64,000 nt of DNA from Cohnella herbarum (GTDB lineage Bacteria; Bacillota; Bacilli; Paenibacillales; Paenibacillaceae): contig NZ_CP051680.1 in NCBI RefSeq assembly GCF_012849095.1, positions 7,923,001 through 7,987,000 of the forward strand. The letters run 5' to 3'. Below are positions 1-8,948 of this stretch, in pieces (the first letter of the stretch is position 1; each line of letters begins with the position of its first letter). The notes under the pieces were generated by a model that did not search any database, was not told the DNA's origin, and was given only the letters and a program-made list of their open reading frames with translations. The translations under genes and the position numbers were made by a program.

Positions 1-10
1 AGTAAAACGG

Positions 11-589
11 ATGAAAATTTATACCCGGACCGGTGACGAAGGGAAGACTTCGGTCATTGGCGGCCGAGTAATGAAAGACGATGCCCGAGTGGAAGCCTAC
101 GGGACGATCGACGAGTTAAATAGTTTTGTCGGGCAAGCCGCATCCGTCTTGGCTAGGGAATCTACTTCGGATTGGGCGGATTTGCTCGAAACGTTAACGA
201 TCGTTCAGCATGAATTGTTCGACTGCGGTTCGGATTTATGTTACGCGGTTCCGGATCCGGCTAAGATGAAGGTTACGCCCGCTATGACGGATCGCCTTGA
301 AAGCTGGATCGATTTATATGAAGCGCAGACGCCACCGATCGAGAAATTTATTTTGCCGGGAGGAAGCGAAGCCGCATCGTTGTTTCACGTGTGCCGGACC
401 GTTTGCCGTCGGGCGGAGAGAAGGCTTGTTACGTTGTCGGCAGAGCAGGAGTGTCCGGACGAGGTTCGCAAATATTTGAACCGCTTGTCCGACTTTTTCT
501 TCACCGTCGCAAGGGTGGCGAATGCCAGGTTAGGGCTTCTCGACGTAGAGTACGAGCGGAGCGCCCCGGTCTTCCGGCGGAGGTCTTGA
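11..589 (+). CDS. Cob(I)yrinic acid a,c-diamide adenosyltransferase, PduO type
   Basis: Transfers the adenosyl group of ATP to cob(I)alamin to make coenzyme B12 in the cytoplasm. The 192-residue protein begins with the family's ATP-binding stretch (TRTGDEGKTSVIGG, residues 5-18) and the DARVEAYGTIDELNS segment, and carries the later RAERRL and YLNRLSDFFF motifs of the PduO-type ATP site. Length is normal for the family. It ends 3 bases before the pseudouridine synthase, whose ribosome binding site lies inside this gene, so the two are probably co-transcribed. No other cobalamin gene is nearby. The true upstream context is outside the window. Confidence 0.93.
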   Translation: MKIYTRTGDEGKTSVIGGRVMKDDARVEAYGTIDELNSFVGQAASVLARESTSDWADLLETLTIVQHELFDCGSDLCYAVPDPAKMKVTPAMTDRLESWIDLYEAQTPPIEKFILPGGSEAASLFHVCRTVCRRAERRLVTLSAEQECPDEVRKYLNRLSDFFFTVARVANARLGLLDVEYERSAPVFRRRS

Positions 590-592
590 TTC

Positions 593-1573
593 ATGGCTAA
601 CGAGAATGAGAACGTCAACGCGGATTATTACGCTCCGATCGAATTCGTTGCGAATGCTTCCGACGAAGGGCGCAAATTGCGGGAAGTGCTTCGCAAGCGG
701 ATCGGTATTTCGCGGCGGCTGATGGTTCGCTTGAAAACCTCGGAAGAGGGGTTGTCCGTAAACGGCCTGAAAGTATGGCCGAACCATATCGTTTCCGAGG
801 GGGATATTATTAGCCTGCGCATGGAAACGGAAGTTTCGGAGACGATCTTGCCGCAACCGATGGAATTGGATATCGTTTTCGAGGACGACCATCTGTTGGT
901 ATTGAACAAACCTGCCGGAGTTATCGTTCATCCGACGACGGGACACTATCTTAACACTCTAGCCAACGGGGTCATGCATTATTGGCAGGAGCGCGGAGAG
1001 CGGATTCGTTTCCGGCCGGTACATCGATTGGACGAGCATACTTCGGGTTTGGTCGTCATTGCGAAGCATCCGTTGGCGCAGCAACAACTATCCGCGCAGA
1101 TGATGGAGGGCACGGTTACGAAACAATACCGGACGTTCGTGTACGGACGTCCTCCCGAACGGGAGGGCGAGATCAACGCGCCGATCGGAAGGCAAACGGA
1201 AGATCCCCATCGCAGAGTCGTGAGGGAGGATGGAGCGCCTTCGTTAACGTTCTATAAAGTGACGGATACCTATCACGACCAAGCTAGTGCGATCGACATC
1301 CGACTAGGTACGGGAAGAACGCATCAGATCAGGGTCCATATGACTTCGGTAGGCTGTCCGATTATCGGGGACGGCTATTATACGGACGAGAAATGGACGA
1401 GTTCGGAATGGGCGGCGAATTTGTCCGAAGTGATTGCCCGCCAAGCGCTCCATGCTGCCCTGTTAATCTTCAAGCATCCGGTAACCGGAGAAGAGATGCG
1501 GTTGGAAGCGGCTTTGCCCGAGGATATGAAACGGCTTGAACAGGAGCTTTCCAAGCTCTCGCATACTGAATAA
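593..1573 (+). CDS. RluA-family RNA pseudouridine synthase
   Basis: Converts specific uridines of rRNA or tRNA to pseudouridine. The 326-residue protein has an N-terminal S4-like RNA-binding part (residues about 20-90, with RKRIGISRRLMVRL) and a catalytic domain holding the HRLDEHTSGLVV motif, whose aspartate is the family nucleophile, followed by GRTHQIRVH. The specific RNA target cannot be read from sequence (RluD/YlyB-like is possible). The start ATG follows GGAGG in the end of the preceding gene. A downstream GTG-start gene follows after 15 bases, consistent with an operon. Confidence 0.93.
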   Translation: MANENENVNADYYAPIEFVANASDEGRKLREVLRKRIGISRRLMVRLKTSEEGLSVNGLKVWPNHIVSEGDIISLRMETEVSETILPQPMELDIVFEDDHLLVLNKPAGVIVHPTTGHYLNTLANGVMHYWQERGERIRFRPVHRLDEHTSGLVVIAKHPLAQQQLSAQMMEGTVTKQYRTFVYGRPPEREGEINAPIGRQTEDPHRRVVREDGAPSLTFYKVTDTYHDQASAIDIRLGTGRTHQIRVHMTSVGCPIIGDGYYTDEKWTSSEWAANLSEVIARQALHAALLIFKHPVTGEEMRLEAALPEDMKRLEQELSKLSHTE

Positions 1574-1588
1574 AAGGGGTCACGGGAC

Positions 1589-1957
1589 GTGAGCGAACAA
1601 TTGAAAGTCTATCATTTGCCGACTTGCAGCACATGTAAGGGCGCGATTAAAGCTCTTAAGCAACACGGATATCGCTTGGAACTTCAGGATATCAAGACGA
1701 CTCCTCCGGGAGAAGCCGAGCTGGGTGAGTTAATCGCGAAGAGCGGACTGCCGATCGGGAAATGGTTTAACGTATCCGGCGAAGTATATCGGGAAATGGG
1801 ATTGAAGGATAAGCTTCCCGGAATGTCCGACGAAGAGAAAATACGGTTGTTATCGTCTAACGGCATGTTAATCAAAAGACCGATCGTTACGAACGGAAGC
1901 AAAGTATCCATCGGTTTCCGGGAACAGGACTTCGGCCCGATGTGGTACACTTTATGA
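1589..1957 (+). CDS. ArsC/Spx-family thioredoxin-fold protein
   Basis: The 122-residue protein has the ArsC-like fold: a CSTCKGA active-site loop (Cys13 and Cys16) near the N-terminus, then the KTTPPGEAEL turn and the LIKRPIV cis-proline segment. This matches the YffB/ArsC/Spx superfamily. True Spx regulators also carry CxxC, but the sequence looks closer to the reductase-like Bacillus YusI type; I cannot separate them here. It starts at GTG and its stop TGA overlaps the ATG of the next gene (ATGA), which indicates translational coupling. Confidence 0.82.
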   Translation: MSEQLKVYHLPTCSTCKGAIKALKQHGYRLELQDIKTTPPGEAELGELIAKSGLPIGKWFNVSGEVYREMGLKDKLPGMSDEEKIRLLSSNGMLIKRPIVTNGSKVSIGFREQDFGPMWYTL

Positions 1958-3144
1958 AGAACGTTCGGTTTCGCTCCGATCGTCTTGACCGGTTAGGCTC
2001 CGCGATCTTCGCGGAAGTGGCGGAATGGAAAAGGGAAGCCCGCGACAAGGGATTGTCCGTGATCAATTTGGATATCGGCAGCCCGGATCAGCCTCCCGCC
2101 GAGCTTCTCCGATCCGTGTTGGCGGAAGCCAGCCTTAGATCCGATACTTATCGTTACCCGGGTACGGAAGGGACCTCGGCGTTTAGGCAGACGGTTGCCA
2201 AGTGGTTCTCTCATCGGTTCAACGTAGAGCTTGATCCCGATACGGAGGTGCTGTCGCTGATGGGCACGCAGGACGGGCTTGCCCACTTGCCGTTAGCGAT
2301 TAGCAATCCCGGAGATGCCGCATTGCTTCCGGATCCGGGATATCCGGTATACGGAGCGGGTTTGGCCGTTGCCGGGGTCGAGGCCATTTCGTTGCCCTTG
2401 CTCGAGGAGAACGATTATTTGCCCGACTTCGAAGCCGTGCCGCAGGCGGTCTGGGATAAAGTTAAATTCATGATTTTGAATTATCCGAGCAATCCGTTGT
2501 CGGCAACCGCCGATTTGGCGTTCTTCGAGCGGGCGGTTCATGCCGCGCGTAAGCATGGCGTGTTGCTCGTCCACGATAACGCCTACAGCGAAATGGCATT
2601 CGATGGCATGCGTCCGCCAAGCGTGCTTGAAATTCCGCATGCTTCCGAAATCGCCATCGAGTTCCACTCGTTGTCGAAATCCTATCACTTGGCGGGCACC
2701 CGTCTAGGATTTGCGGTAGGAAACAAAGAGGTTTTGTCCGCATTGCGGGCATTAAAGAATAATATCGATTTCGGCGTGTTTCTTGGCACCCAGGAGGCCG
2801 GGATAGCCGCGCTGGAGATGGACATCCATGATCCTAAGCCGATTTCGGGCTTATACGAAGGACGCAGGAACGTTTTCGTTCAAGCGCTTCGCGAGCAAGG
2901 CTGGAGCGTTTCTATGCCTCGTGCGACGATGTTCCTCTGGGCCCGGGTGCCGGAAGGCTGGTCTTCGCGGGCATTCTCCCAGGAGTTGCTCACGTCGACG
3001 GGGGTGGCGTCTATCCCTGGCAACGCGTTCGGCGCGCGAGGAGAAGGTTATGTAAGATTGGCTCTGGTCGAATCCGAGCCGAAGCTGTTAGATGCCGCCG
3101 AGCGGATCGGAAGATTCATTCGTACCGCTCAGCCGGGGAAATGA
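1954..3144 (+). CDS. Class I/II PLP-dependent aminotransferase
   Basis: A fold-type I aminotransferase of 396 residues. It shows the substrate/PLP segment SLMGTQDGLAHLPLA, the NYPSNPLSA aspartate-aminotransferase motif, a DNAY segment, and the PLP-binding lysine in SLSKSYHLAGTRLGF. It resembles LL-diaminopimelate aminotransferase-like and MtnE/PatA-like proteins; the substrate is not decidable. An upstream in-frame GTG at 1942 exists, but the ATG at 1954 overlaps the previous stop as ATGA and is the better start. It is part of the same compact operon as the preceding genes. Confidence 0.88.
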   Translation: MKNVRFRSDRLDRLGSAIFAEVAEWKREARDKGLSVINLDIGSPDQPPAELLRSVLAEASLRSDTYRYPGTEGTSAFRQTVAKWFSHRFNVELDPDTEVLSLMGTQDGLAHLPLAISNPGDAALLPDPGYPVYGAGLAVAGVEAISLPLLEENDYLPDFEAVPQAVWDKVKFMILNYPSNPLSATADLAFFERAVHAARKHGVLLVHDNAYSEMAFDGMRPPSVLEIPHASEIAIEFHSLSKSYHLAGTRLGFAVGNKEVLSALRALKNNIDFGVFLGTQEAGIAALEMDIHDPKPISGLYEGRRNVFVQALREQGWSVSMPRATMFLWARVPEGWSSRAFSQELLTSTGVASIPGNAFGARGEGYVRLALVESEPKLLDAAERIGRFIRTAQPGK

Positions 3145-3159
3145 AGGGAGAAAGTCGCA

Positions 3160-4044
3160 ATGGCCGAGAACAAAGTGTTATTAGTGGACGGAATGGCTTT
3201 GTTATTCCGGGGATACTTCGCCAATTCTTATGGCGGCTATATTCGGAAAACGAAAGCCGGCTTGCCTACGAACGCGGTATATGGGTTCGTTAAATATTTG
3301 CTGGACGCCTGCAAAACATTTAACCCGTCGCACGTCGTCTGTTGCTGGGATATGGGAAGCAAAACCTTCCGCACGGACAAGTTCAACGACTATAAAGGGA
3401 ATCGACCCGAAGCTCCGGCGGATCTGATTCCTCAATTCGATCTGGTGAAAGAAGTCGTGACCGGCTTCGGCATTCCGAATATCGGCGTTGTCGGCTATGA
3501 AGCCGACGATTGCATCGGCACCTTGTCGAAGCAGTTAAGCGCGCATATGGAAGTTTTCGTACTCACGGGAGACCATGACATGCTTCAGCTCGTCGACGAA
3601 CGGGTGAAGGTCGTCATTATGAAAAAAGGACCTTCCAACTACGCGGTATACGATGCGGATAAGCTCTTAGAAGAGAAGCAACTGACGGCCAAGCAGTTCA
3701 TCGATCTGAAAGGTCTTATCGGGGACACGTCGGACAACTATCCGGGCGTCAAAGGAATCGGCGAGAAAACGGCGACCAAGCTGCTCGTCGAATACCTCTC
3801 CATAGAAGGCATCTTGGAAAACTTGGCGTTATTGCCCAAAGGGGTAAAAGCTAAAATAGAAGCCGAGCTCGAGATGCTGCATCTCTGCCGAGAACTGGCC
3901 ACAATTCATTGCGGAGCGCCTGTCGCCTGTACGCCGGAACAATGTCTGTGGCAACCCGATCAAGCGAAAATCGCTTCGATGTTCGAGGAGCTTGAGTTCA
4001 ACAGCTTAGTGAAAGACGTCACTCGCCTTATCGCGGTATCTTAA
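3160..4044 (+). CDS. 5'-3' exonuclease (FEN/Pol I N-domain type)
   Basis: A stand-alone flap endonuclease/5' nuclease of 294 residues, like the N-terminal domain of DNA polymerase I. It shows LLVDGMALLFRGYFA at the start, the acidic metal-binding segments GYEADDCIGT and LTGDHDMLQLV, and the helix-hairpin-helix region GLIGDTSDNYPGVKGIGEKTATKLL. Small independent copies of this nuclease (YpcP type) are common in Bacillales and process RNA primers or flaps. It is the last gene of the operon and is followed by a rho-independent terminator. Confidence 0.93.
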   Translation: MAENKVLLVDGMALLFRGYFANSYGGYIRKTKAGLPTNAVYGFVKYLLDACKTFNPSHVVCCWDMGSKTFRTDKFNDYKGNRPEAPADLIPQFDLVKEVVTGFGIPNIGVVGYEADDCIGTLSKQLSAHMEVFVLTGDHDMLQLVDERVKVVIMKKGPSNYAVYDADKLLEEKQLTAKQFIDLKGLIGDTSDNYPGVKGIGEKTATKLLVEYLSIEGILENLALLPKGVKAKIEAELEMLHLCRELATIHCGAPVACTPEQCLWQPDQAKIASMFEELEFNSLVKDVTRLIAVS

Positions 4045-4072
4045 TATTTTTATATCGGAAGTAGCGACAAGA

Positions 4073-4104
4073 ACCCGGACGCCTTTAGCGGCATCCGGTT
4101 TTTT
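4073..4104 (+). terminator. Rho-independent terminator after the exonuclease gene
   Basis: A hairpin with arms CCGGACGCC and GGCATCCGG around a TTTAGC loop is followed by a T-rich run. It closes the 11-4044 operon. Confidence 0.85.
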
Positions 4105-4232
4105 GTTTTGTGCGGAAGGGGCGGCGAAACGGATGGATAAACGGATGGCGAAACGGACGAAAAAATATTTTTTTATGTGAACGTAGCTTTAGGGCAAAGG
4201 AATTTCATTCGTTATAGGTTGAGAGAATTGGA

Positions 4233-4970
4233 CACTTAATTCGAAAAAATAAGTTTAGTGGTAACCGCCGAATACGTCCATCCAACCGTTCTGGATTTTC
4301 AGTTTGGATACTTCGGATTCGCGGTTCGTTCTCTGCTGCTCCACGCTCAAACCCGCGAACAGATAGAGAGGGAGTTGCTTCATCTCGCTTAAAGGATCTA
4401 TTAATTTCGATTTGCGGGAAGACGTGTGATTCATCCGGTAATAAAGCGTCGAACGGCTAAGTCCAAGAAGAGCGGTTTGCGTGCGGATGGGGAGTCGGGT
4501 CTCTTCTTTATCGACGAACACGTTGCGGTCTTCCTTGGACAACCTCGATATCGTAGCTTGTTTCAGCCAATCCAACTGCAGACGCAATTGATCGATTTCC
4601 GTTTGCTTTTCTCCGATTTGCCGTTCGTAATCGCCTTTCAGTTTATCGGTTTTCTTATGATCGTTCTCGAATAGCCTGGACAGATTTTGCACGGCGTGTT
4701 TTTTCCACCGGTTCAAGACGAGGGGGTGGATGCCGTGTTCTTCGGCGAGCTCGGAAATACTGGTTTGTTCCTCGAGAAGCTTGGATATCATGTGCGCCTT
4801 CTGATGGGGAGTGAACCTTCTGCGGGTAGCAGCAGCCATATTTATATCTTCCTTTCCGTGGTCCAAATCTCAGTTCGTCCGAGGGGGAATGACTGATTTT
4901 TAACCTCATTCTAGTGTAAAAAAGGGCGATATTCAAGTATTAATCCTACTTGACACATAGGAATTAAGTG
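4233..4970 (-). mobile_element. Decayed, internally deleted IS3-type insertion sequence
   Basis: About 740 bases bounded by a perfect 10-bp inverted repeat (CACTTAATTC at 4233-4242 and GAATTAAGTG at 4961-4970) enclose one transposase-derived reading frame. Full IS3-family elements are usually 1.2-1.5 kb, so most of the second transposase frame, including the DDE catalytic core, has been lost. The boundaries are inferred from the inverted repeat alone; I did not find a clear target-site duplication. The right end overlaps a promoter-like sequence that faces the organosulfur cluster. Confidence 0.6.
4255..4839 (-). pseudogene. IS3-family transposase remnant (OrfA fused to the start of OrfB)
   Basis: The 194-residue frame begins with an IS3 OrfA-type helix-turn-helix (RRRFTPHQKAHMISKLLEEQ, then LAEEHGIHPLVLNRWKKHA) and a leucine-zipper-like helix (residues about 65-105). 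Near residue 130 it passes into an OrfB-like start (TALLGLSRSTLYYRM) and then into unrelated sequence ending in a stop. The DDE catalytic domain is missing, so it cannot be an active transposase. The ATG at 4839 is preferred over 4866 because AGGAAG lies just upstream of it. It could retain DNA binding to the IS ends; that is inference. Confidence 0.75.
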
Positions 4971-4979
4971 GATTAAGAT
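4950..4979 (+). promoter_or_regulatory. Candidate sigma-A promoter for the organosulfur cluster
   Basis: TTGACA at 4950-4955 and TAAGAT at 4974-4979 are separated by 18 bases and point toward the ABC transporter gene at 5092. The right inverted repeat of the IS remnant lies within the spacer, so the insertion may supply or have altered this promoter. Transcription has not been shown. Confidence 0.45.
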
Positions 4980-5091
4980 TCCTATTATCCTACGGAGCCT
5001 ATTCGTCGCTCCTGGAAGCAACGCTGACCAGACAAACTGGAAGAACATTGATTTTTATAGAACGCGAGCGTAGGCAAGGAGTGATGAGCAG

Positions 5092-5844
5092 GTGGAGGTT
5101 CTTGGACTGAGGAATGTTTCGAAAACGTACCGGAACGGAACGATAGCCGTCCAAGAGGCGAGTTTAAGCATTCATGAAGGGGAATTCGTTTCATTCGTCG
5201 GACCTTCCGGCTGCGGGAAGTCTACGATATTCCGTATGGCGGCCGGGCTGTCGAATCCCACTTCGGGAGAAATCGAAATTCTCGGCGGCACGCCGGAGCA
5301 AGCGAGGAGAAGCAACTCGATTTCCTGCGTGTTCCAAGAGGCGACCCTCTTGCCATGGGTGTCGGTCAAGGACAACATTACGCTGCCTTTGCAGCTAAGG
5401 AAACAACCGCGCAAGGAGCGGGAGGAAGAAGCGGAGCGGGTATTGCAACTGGTTGGTTTGCAAGATTACGCGAAAGCTTTGCCGCGCGAGCTTTCAGGAG
5501 GAATGAAGATGCGCGTCTCGATCGCGCGGGCACTAGTGGCCAAGCCCCGGATCTTGTTCATGGACGAACCGTTCGGCGCGTTGGACGAGATCACTAGGCA
5601 GACTCTCCAGGAAGAGCTGCTGACGATTTGGCAGAAGACCGAGCGAATGACGATCTTGTTCGTCACGCACAATGCGTTCGAAGCGGTTTACTTGTCCAAC
5701 CGGATTATGGTGATGACGCCGAGGCCGGGCCGGATATCCGATGAAATTCCGATCGATATGGCTTATCCGAGAGGCGAGCGTTTTCGGGCTAATCCCGAAT
5801 TCAGCCGTTTCGTTAGCCAAGTCAGCGACTCGTTAAGACATTGA
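5092..5844 (+). CDS. ABC transporter ATP-binding protein, nitrate/sulfonate/taurine type
   Basis: The cytoplasmic ATPase of an SsuB/TauB-type importer, 250 residues. It has a Walker A (GPSGCGKST, near residue 40), Q-loop region, the ABC signature LSGGM, Walker B (ILFMDEPFGALDE) and the H-loop (VTHNAFEA). The start is GTG with AAGGAG upstream. The permease and lipoprotein genes follow immediately, making a complete importer. Because SsuD and other organosulfur oxygenases follow in the same operon, the cargo is probably a sulfonate or related sulfur compound (inference). Confidence 0.92.
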   Translation: MEVLGLRNVSKTYRNGTIAVQEASLSIHEGEFVSFVGPSGCGKSTIFRMAAGLSNPTSGEIEILGGTPEQARRSNSISCVFQEATLLPWVSVKDNITLPLQLRKQPRKEREEEAERVLQLVGLQDYAKALPRELSGGMKMRVSIARALVAKPRILFMDEPFGALDEITRQTLQEELLTIWQKTERMTILFVTHNAFEAVYLSNRIMVMTPRPGRISDEIPIDMAYPRGERFRANPEFSRFVSQVSDSLRH

Positions 5845-5886
5845 ACGCGAACGAAATACTTATTGAACGGAAAGGAGGCCCAACCT

Positions 5887-6687
5887 ATGGACTTGGTTAG
5901 AAACGGCCGCTTAAGCCGCATTCTGCCTCCGTTAGCCGCTTTCGTACTGATCGTGGGCTTGTGGCAGCTGATCGTCGGGCAGGCAGGGCTTCCGGCATAC
6001 TTATTGCCGAAGCCGTCGGATATCGTCGAAGCCGTCGTCTCCAACTGGAGAAGCTTGTTGGGCTCGGTCTATACGACGACGCTCGAAACGATTTTAGGAT
6101 TTCTTTTCTCCGTCGTGGGAGGAGTCGTCGGCGCGATCCTGCTCGCCAGCTCCAAAATGATAGAGAGAAGCATCTATCCATACGCGATCGTCTTACAGAC
6201 GATCCCGATCGTAGCGGTGGCCCCGATTATCGTCATCTGGTTCGATGCCGGACTGCGCTCCATCGTTATCATCGCCTTTCTGATTGGCTTCTGTCCGATG
6301 TTATCCAACACGTTGATCGGACTCAACTCTACGGATCAGAACTTGAAAAACCTATTCCATCTGTATAACGCGTCGAAGTGGCAGACGATGTGGAAGCTGC
6401 GCATACCCGCCGCGCTCCCGTATATCGTAGGGGGACTGAAAATCTCCTGTTCCCTCTGCGTCATTGGAGCGATCGTCGGGGAGTACGTCGCCGGCGTCGG
6501 CGGCGGACAGGGAGGCCTAGGATATGCGATCACCTACGCGGCGATGCGCATTCAAACGCCTTATCTGTTCGCTTGCGGTCTCATGGCATCGCTTCTCGGA
6601 ATCGCCTTCTACCAACTCGTAAGTTACTTGTCCCGTAAATTACTCGGCTCCTGGCATGAATCCGAGCTGAGGACGGATATCGACTAA
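5887..6687 (+). CDS. ABC transporter permease, SsuC/TauC-like
   Basis: The inner-membrane channel subunit, 266 residues, with about six hydrophobic segments. A cytoplasmic coupling-loop motif is visible near residues 170-190 (WKLRIPAALPYIVGGLKIS). A longer frame from TTG 5863 exists, but AAAGGAGG at 5871-5878 sits inside it and is correctly placed for the ATG at 5887, which I take as the start. It belongs with the ATPase upstream and the binding protein downstream. Confidence 0.9.
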   Translation: MDLVRNGRLSRILPPLAAFVLIVGLWQLIVGQAGLPAYLLPKPSDIVEAVVSNWRSLLGSVYTTTLETILGFLFSVVGGVVGAILLASSKMIERSIYPYAIVLQTIPIVAVAPIIVIWFDAGLRSIVIIAFLIGFCPMLSNTLIGLNSTDQNLKNLFHLYNASKWQTMWKLRIPAALPYIVGGLKISCSLCVIGAIVGEYVAGVGGGQGGLGYAITYAAMRIQTPYLFACGLMASLLGIAFYQLVSYLSRKLLGSWHESELRTDID

Positions 6688-6723
6688 AGCTATTATTCTC
6701 CTATTCGAAAGGACAGATAAAAA

Positions 6724-7794
6724 ATGAAAAAAACTCCGATTCAACTGCTATTCACGATGTTACTCGCAATCGTTATCGTCGCGGGATGCGGCAATAACGC
6801 GGAATCGAACGGCGCGTCGCCGACGGCATCCGAGTCGCCGAAGTCTTCGGAGGCAGCGGCCTCCCCGGAAGCGGCTTCCTCCGAAGCGGCTTCGCCGGAA
6901 GCTTCCAAGGAGCTTCGCAAAATTACCGTTCAATTAGGCTGGTTCGCGGAGCCGGAGTACGGCGGCGACTACGCGGCTTTGGTTAAAGGGTACTTCGCGG
7001 AAGAAGGCCTGGACGTTACGATAAAATCCGGGGGACCTAAAGTGAACGGAAGACAAATCGTCGCGACCGGCAACGCGGATTTCGGATTCGCGAAAGCCGA
7101 CACCGTGTTGCAGAACCGCGAAGAAGGCCTGCCGATCGTCGCGGTAGCCGGCGCGCTTCAGAGCTCTCCGCAGGCTCTTATTTTCCACAAGGACCAGAAC
7201 ATCAAGACGTTCGAGGACCTGAACGGCCGTACGGCGTTCTTCGTTCCCGGAGTGCCCGCATACGAATACGTGAAGAAGAAATACAATCTCCAGTTGAAAG
7301 AGCAAGTGACCGACGGTACGCTCGTCCGGTTCTTGGAGGACAAGACCTCGCTCCTGCACGGATTCGCGACTTCGGAACCGATTACCCTGAAGGAGCAAGG
7401 AATAGAGGCGCAGCCGTTCTTGTTGTCCGAGTCCGGTTACGATCCGTACGAAATCACGATCATTACGTCGGAAAGCTTCCTGAAAGATAACCCGGAAGTC
7501 GTTAAAGCGTACCTGAGGGCCGTCAAGAAGGGCTGGGCGTATTATTTCGACAATGCGGAGGAAATCAACGTACGCATTCACGAGGACAACAAGGACCTCC
7601 CGATCGCCGCGATGAACGAGCAGGCGATTGCGTACAAACCCTACGTGACCGGCGGAGACGCCGCTACGGAAGGCTTCGGAATCATGAAGGAAGCGCGTTG
7701 GGAAGAGAACAAGAAACAGTTGCTGGAAGTCGGCCTGCTTAAAAAAGACGTCGACGTCAACGAAGCGTTCACGACGGAGTATTTGCCTAAATAA
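6724..7794 (+). CDS. ABC transporter substrate-binding lipoprotein (NMT1/SsuA-like)
   Basis: A 356-residue extracellular solute receptor anchored by lipid. The signal peptide ends in a lipobox (IVIVAGC, Cys near residue 22). A low-complexity Ser/Ala/Glu/Pro tether (residues about 28-60) follows, then an NMT1/THI5-like periplasmic-binding fold beginning KITVQLGWFAEPEYGGDYAA. Motifs such as GNADFGFAKADTVLQ and the GRTAFFVPG segment fit sulfonate, nitrate and pyrimidine-precursor binders. The ligand is not decidable from sequence; the neighbours favour an organosulfur compound. Confidence 0.9.
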   Translation: MKKTPIQLLFTMLLAIVIVAGCGNNAESNGASPTASESPKSSEAAASPEAASSEAASPEASKELRKITVQLGWFAEPEYGGDYAALVKGYFAEEGLDVTIKSGGPKVNGRQIVATGNADFGFAKADTVLQNREEGLPIVAVAGALQSSPQALIFHKDQNIKTFEDLNGRTAFFVPGVPAYEYVKKKYNLQLKEQVTDGTLVRFLEDKTSLLHGFATSEPITLKEQGIEAQPFLLSESGYDPYEITIITSESFLKDNPEVVKAYLRAVKKGWAYYFDNAEEINVRIHEDNKDLPIAAMNEQAIAYKPYVTGGDAATEGFGIMKEARWEENKKQLLEVGLLKKDVDVNEAFTTEYLPK

Positions 7795-7822
7795 CGAGGA
7801 AGCATGACGGAGGTAAGAGCCC

Positions 7823-8944
7823 ATGAGTACCCTGACTACGAGAGCGAAGGAACGATATTGGATAGATTTGGCGGCCGAATTGTCCGCGCGGTTCGCGTTA
7901 ACTGCGGCCGAGACGGATCGCAAGGCGGAACTGCCCAAGGATAACCTCAGACTCTTGTTCGAACGGGGCTTGGATACGGCGATACTGCCGGAAGAGAAAG
8001 GCGGAGCGGGCATCTCGTACGCGACGTTCGGGCGTATCGTCTTCGAAATCGCGCGAGGATGCCCGTCAACGGCCTGCGTATGGCTAATGAACACTTCCGC
8101 CGCGGAATCTCTCATTACGTTATCCAATCCCGAGAAATCGGATTACTATTTGCAACAATGGAAGCAAGGAAGACGCTTTGCCAATGCATTAAGCGAACCC
8201 TCCTCCGGCAACTTGTTCCTGAATCCCGTTCAGGAAGCGACGCCGCTCGGGGACGGGGATTGGAGCTTGGACGGCGCCAAAAGGTTCGTTTCCGGCTCGG
8301 AATGGGCGGACTTCTTCTTGATTAACGCCAGCATCGACGGATTGCCGGCCTTCTTCGGCGTAGAGCGCGACGAGACGGTCGAGATCCACGAAATTTGGGA
8401 TGCTCTCGGCATGCGAGGAACGAGGAGCCAATTGATCGGGTTTAATCGGACCCGCCTGAAAGCGGAGAATCGGTTCGGGCTGGTCGCCTCTACCCGTCAG
8501 AATTTGATCGCGCTCGGACTTCCGTGGCTGTCGCTCGGAATCGCCCAGTCGGCTTACGATGCTCTGAAGGCGCAAGCGGAAGGAAAGAAGCTCTCGGACG
8601 GCAAGCCGTTGTCCCACGTGCAATGGATCCAATACGAAACGGCGGAAGTCTATGTCAGGCTTAAGGCCGCGAAGCTGTTGGCAGAGCACTTGCTCGATTT
8701 GGCGGATGCCGGGTCCGAGCAAACGAACGTCGTATCGATGGAAGCGAAAATATTGGCCAACCAAATCGGCAAAGACGTCGCGGATCTCGGACTTCGGGTA
8801 GGAGGGGGGCTTGCGTTCACGAGAGCTCTGCCCTTCGAACGTCATCTGCGCGATGCTCAGGCAGGCGGATTGATGGCATACTCGAGCGAGCTTTGCAAGT
8901 TGTTCGTCGGGAAGAACGAGCTCAACGTGCGGGAGCAAGGGTGA
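7823..8944 (+). CDS. Acyl-CoA dehydrogenase-fold flavoprotein (DszC/SfnC-like)
   Basis: A 373-residue protein of the acyl-CoA dehydrogenase fold, with the N-terminal helical domain (LPEEKGGAGISYATFGRIVFEIARG), the middle beta domain (ALSEPSSGN, then GAKRFVSGSEWADFF) and the C-terminal helical bundle. In sulfur-salvage clusters this fold includes FMN-dependent monooxygenases such as DszC and SfnC rather than dehydrogenases. The neighbouring monooxygenase genes support that role here (inference). It ends 4 bases before the next gene. Confidence 0.85.
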   Translation: MSTLTTRAKERYWIDLAAELSARFALTAAETDRKAELPKDNLRLLFERGLDTAILPEEKGGAGISYATFGRIVFEIARGCPSTACVWLMNTSAAESLITLSNPEKSDYYLQQWKQGRRFANALSEPSSGNLFLNPVQEATPLGDGDWSLDGAKRFVSGSEWADFFLINASIDGLPAFFGVERDETVEIHEIWDALGMRGTRSQLIGFNRTRLKAENRFGLVASTRQNLIALGLPWLSLGIAQSAYDALKAQAEGKKLSDGKPLSHVQWIQYETAEVYVRLKAAKLLAEHLLDLADAGSEQTNVVSMEAKILANQIGKDVADLGLRVGGGLAFTRALPFERHLRDAQAGGLMAYSSELCKLFVGKNELNVREQG

Positions 8945-8948
8945 TCCT

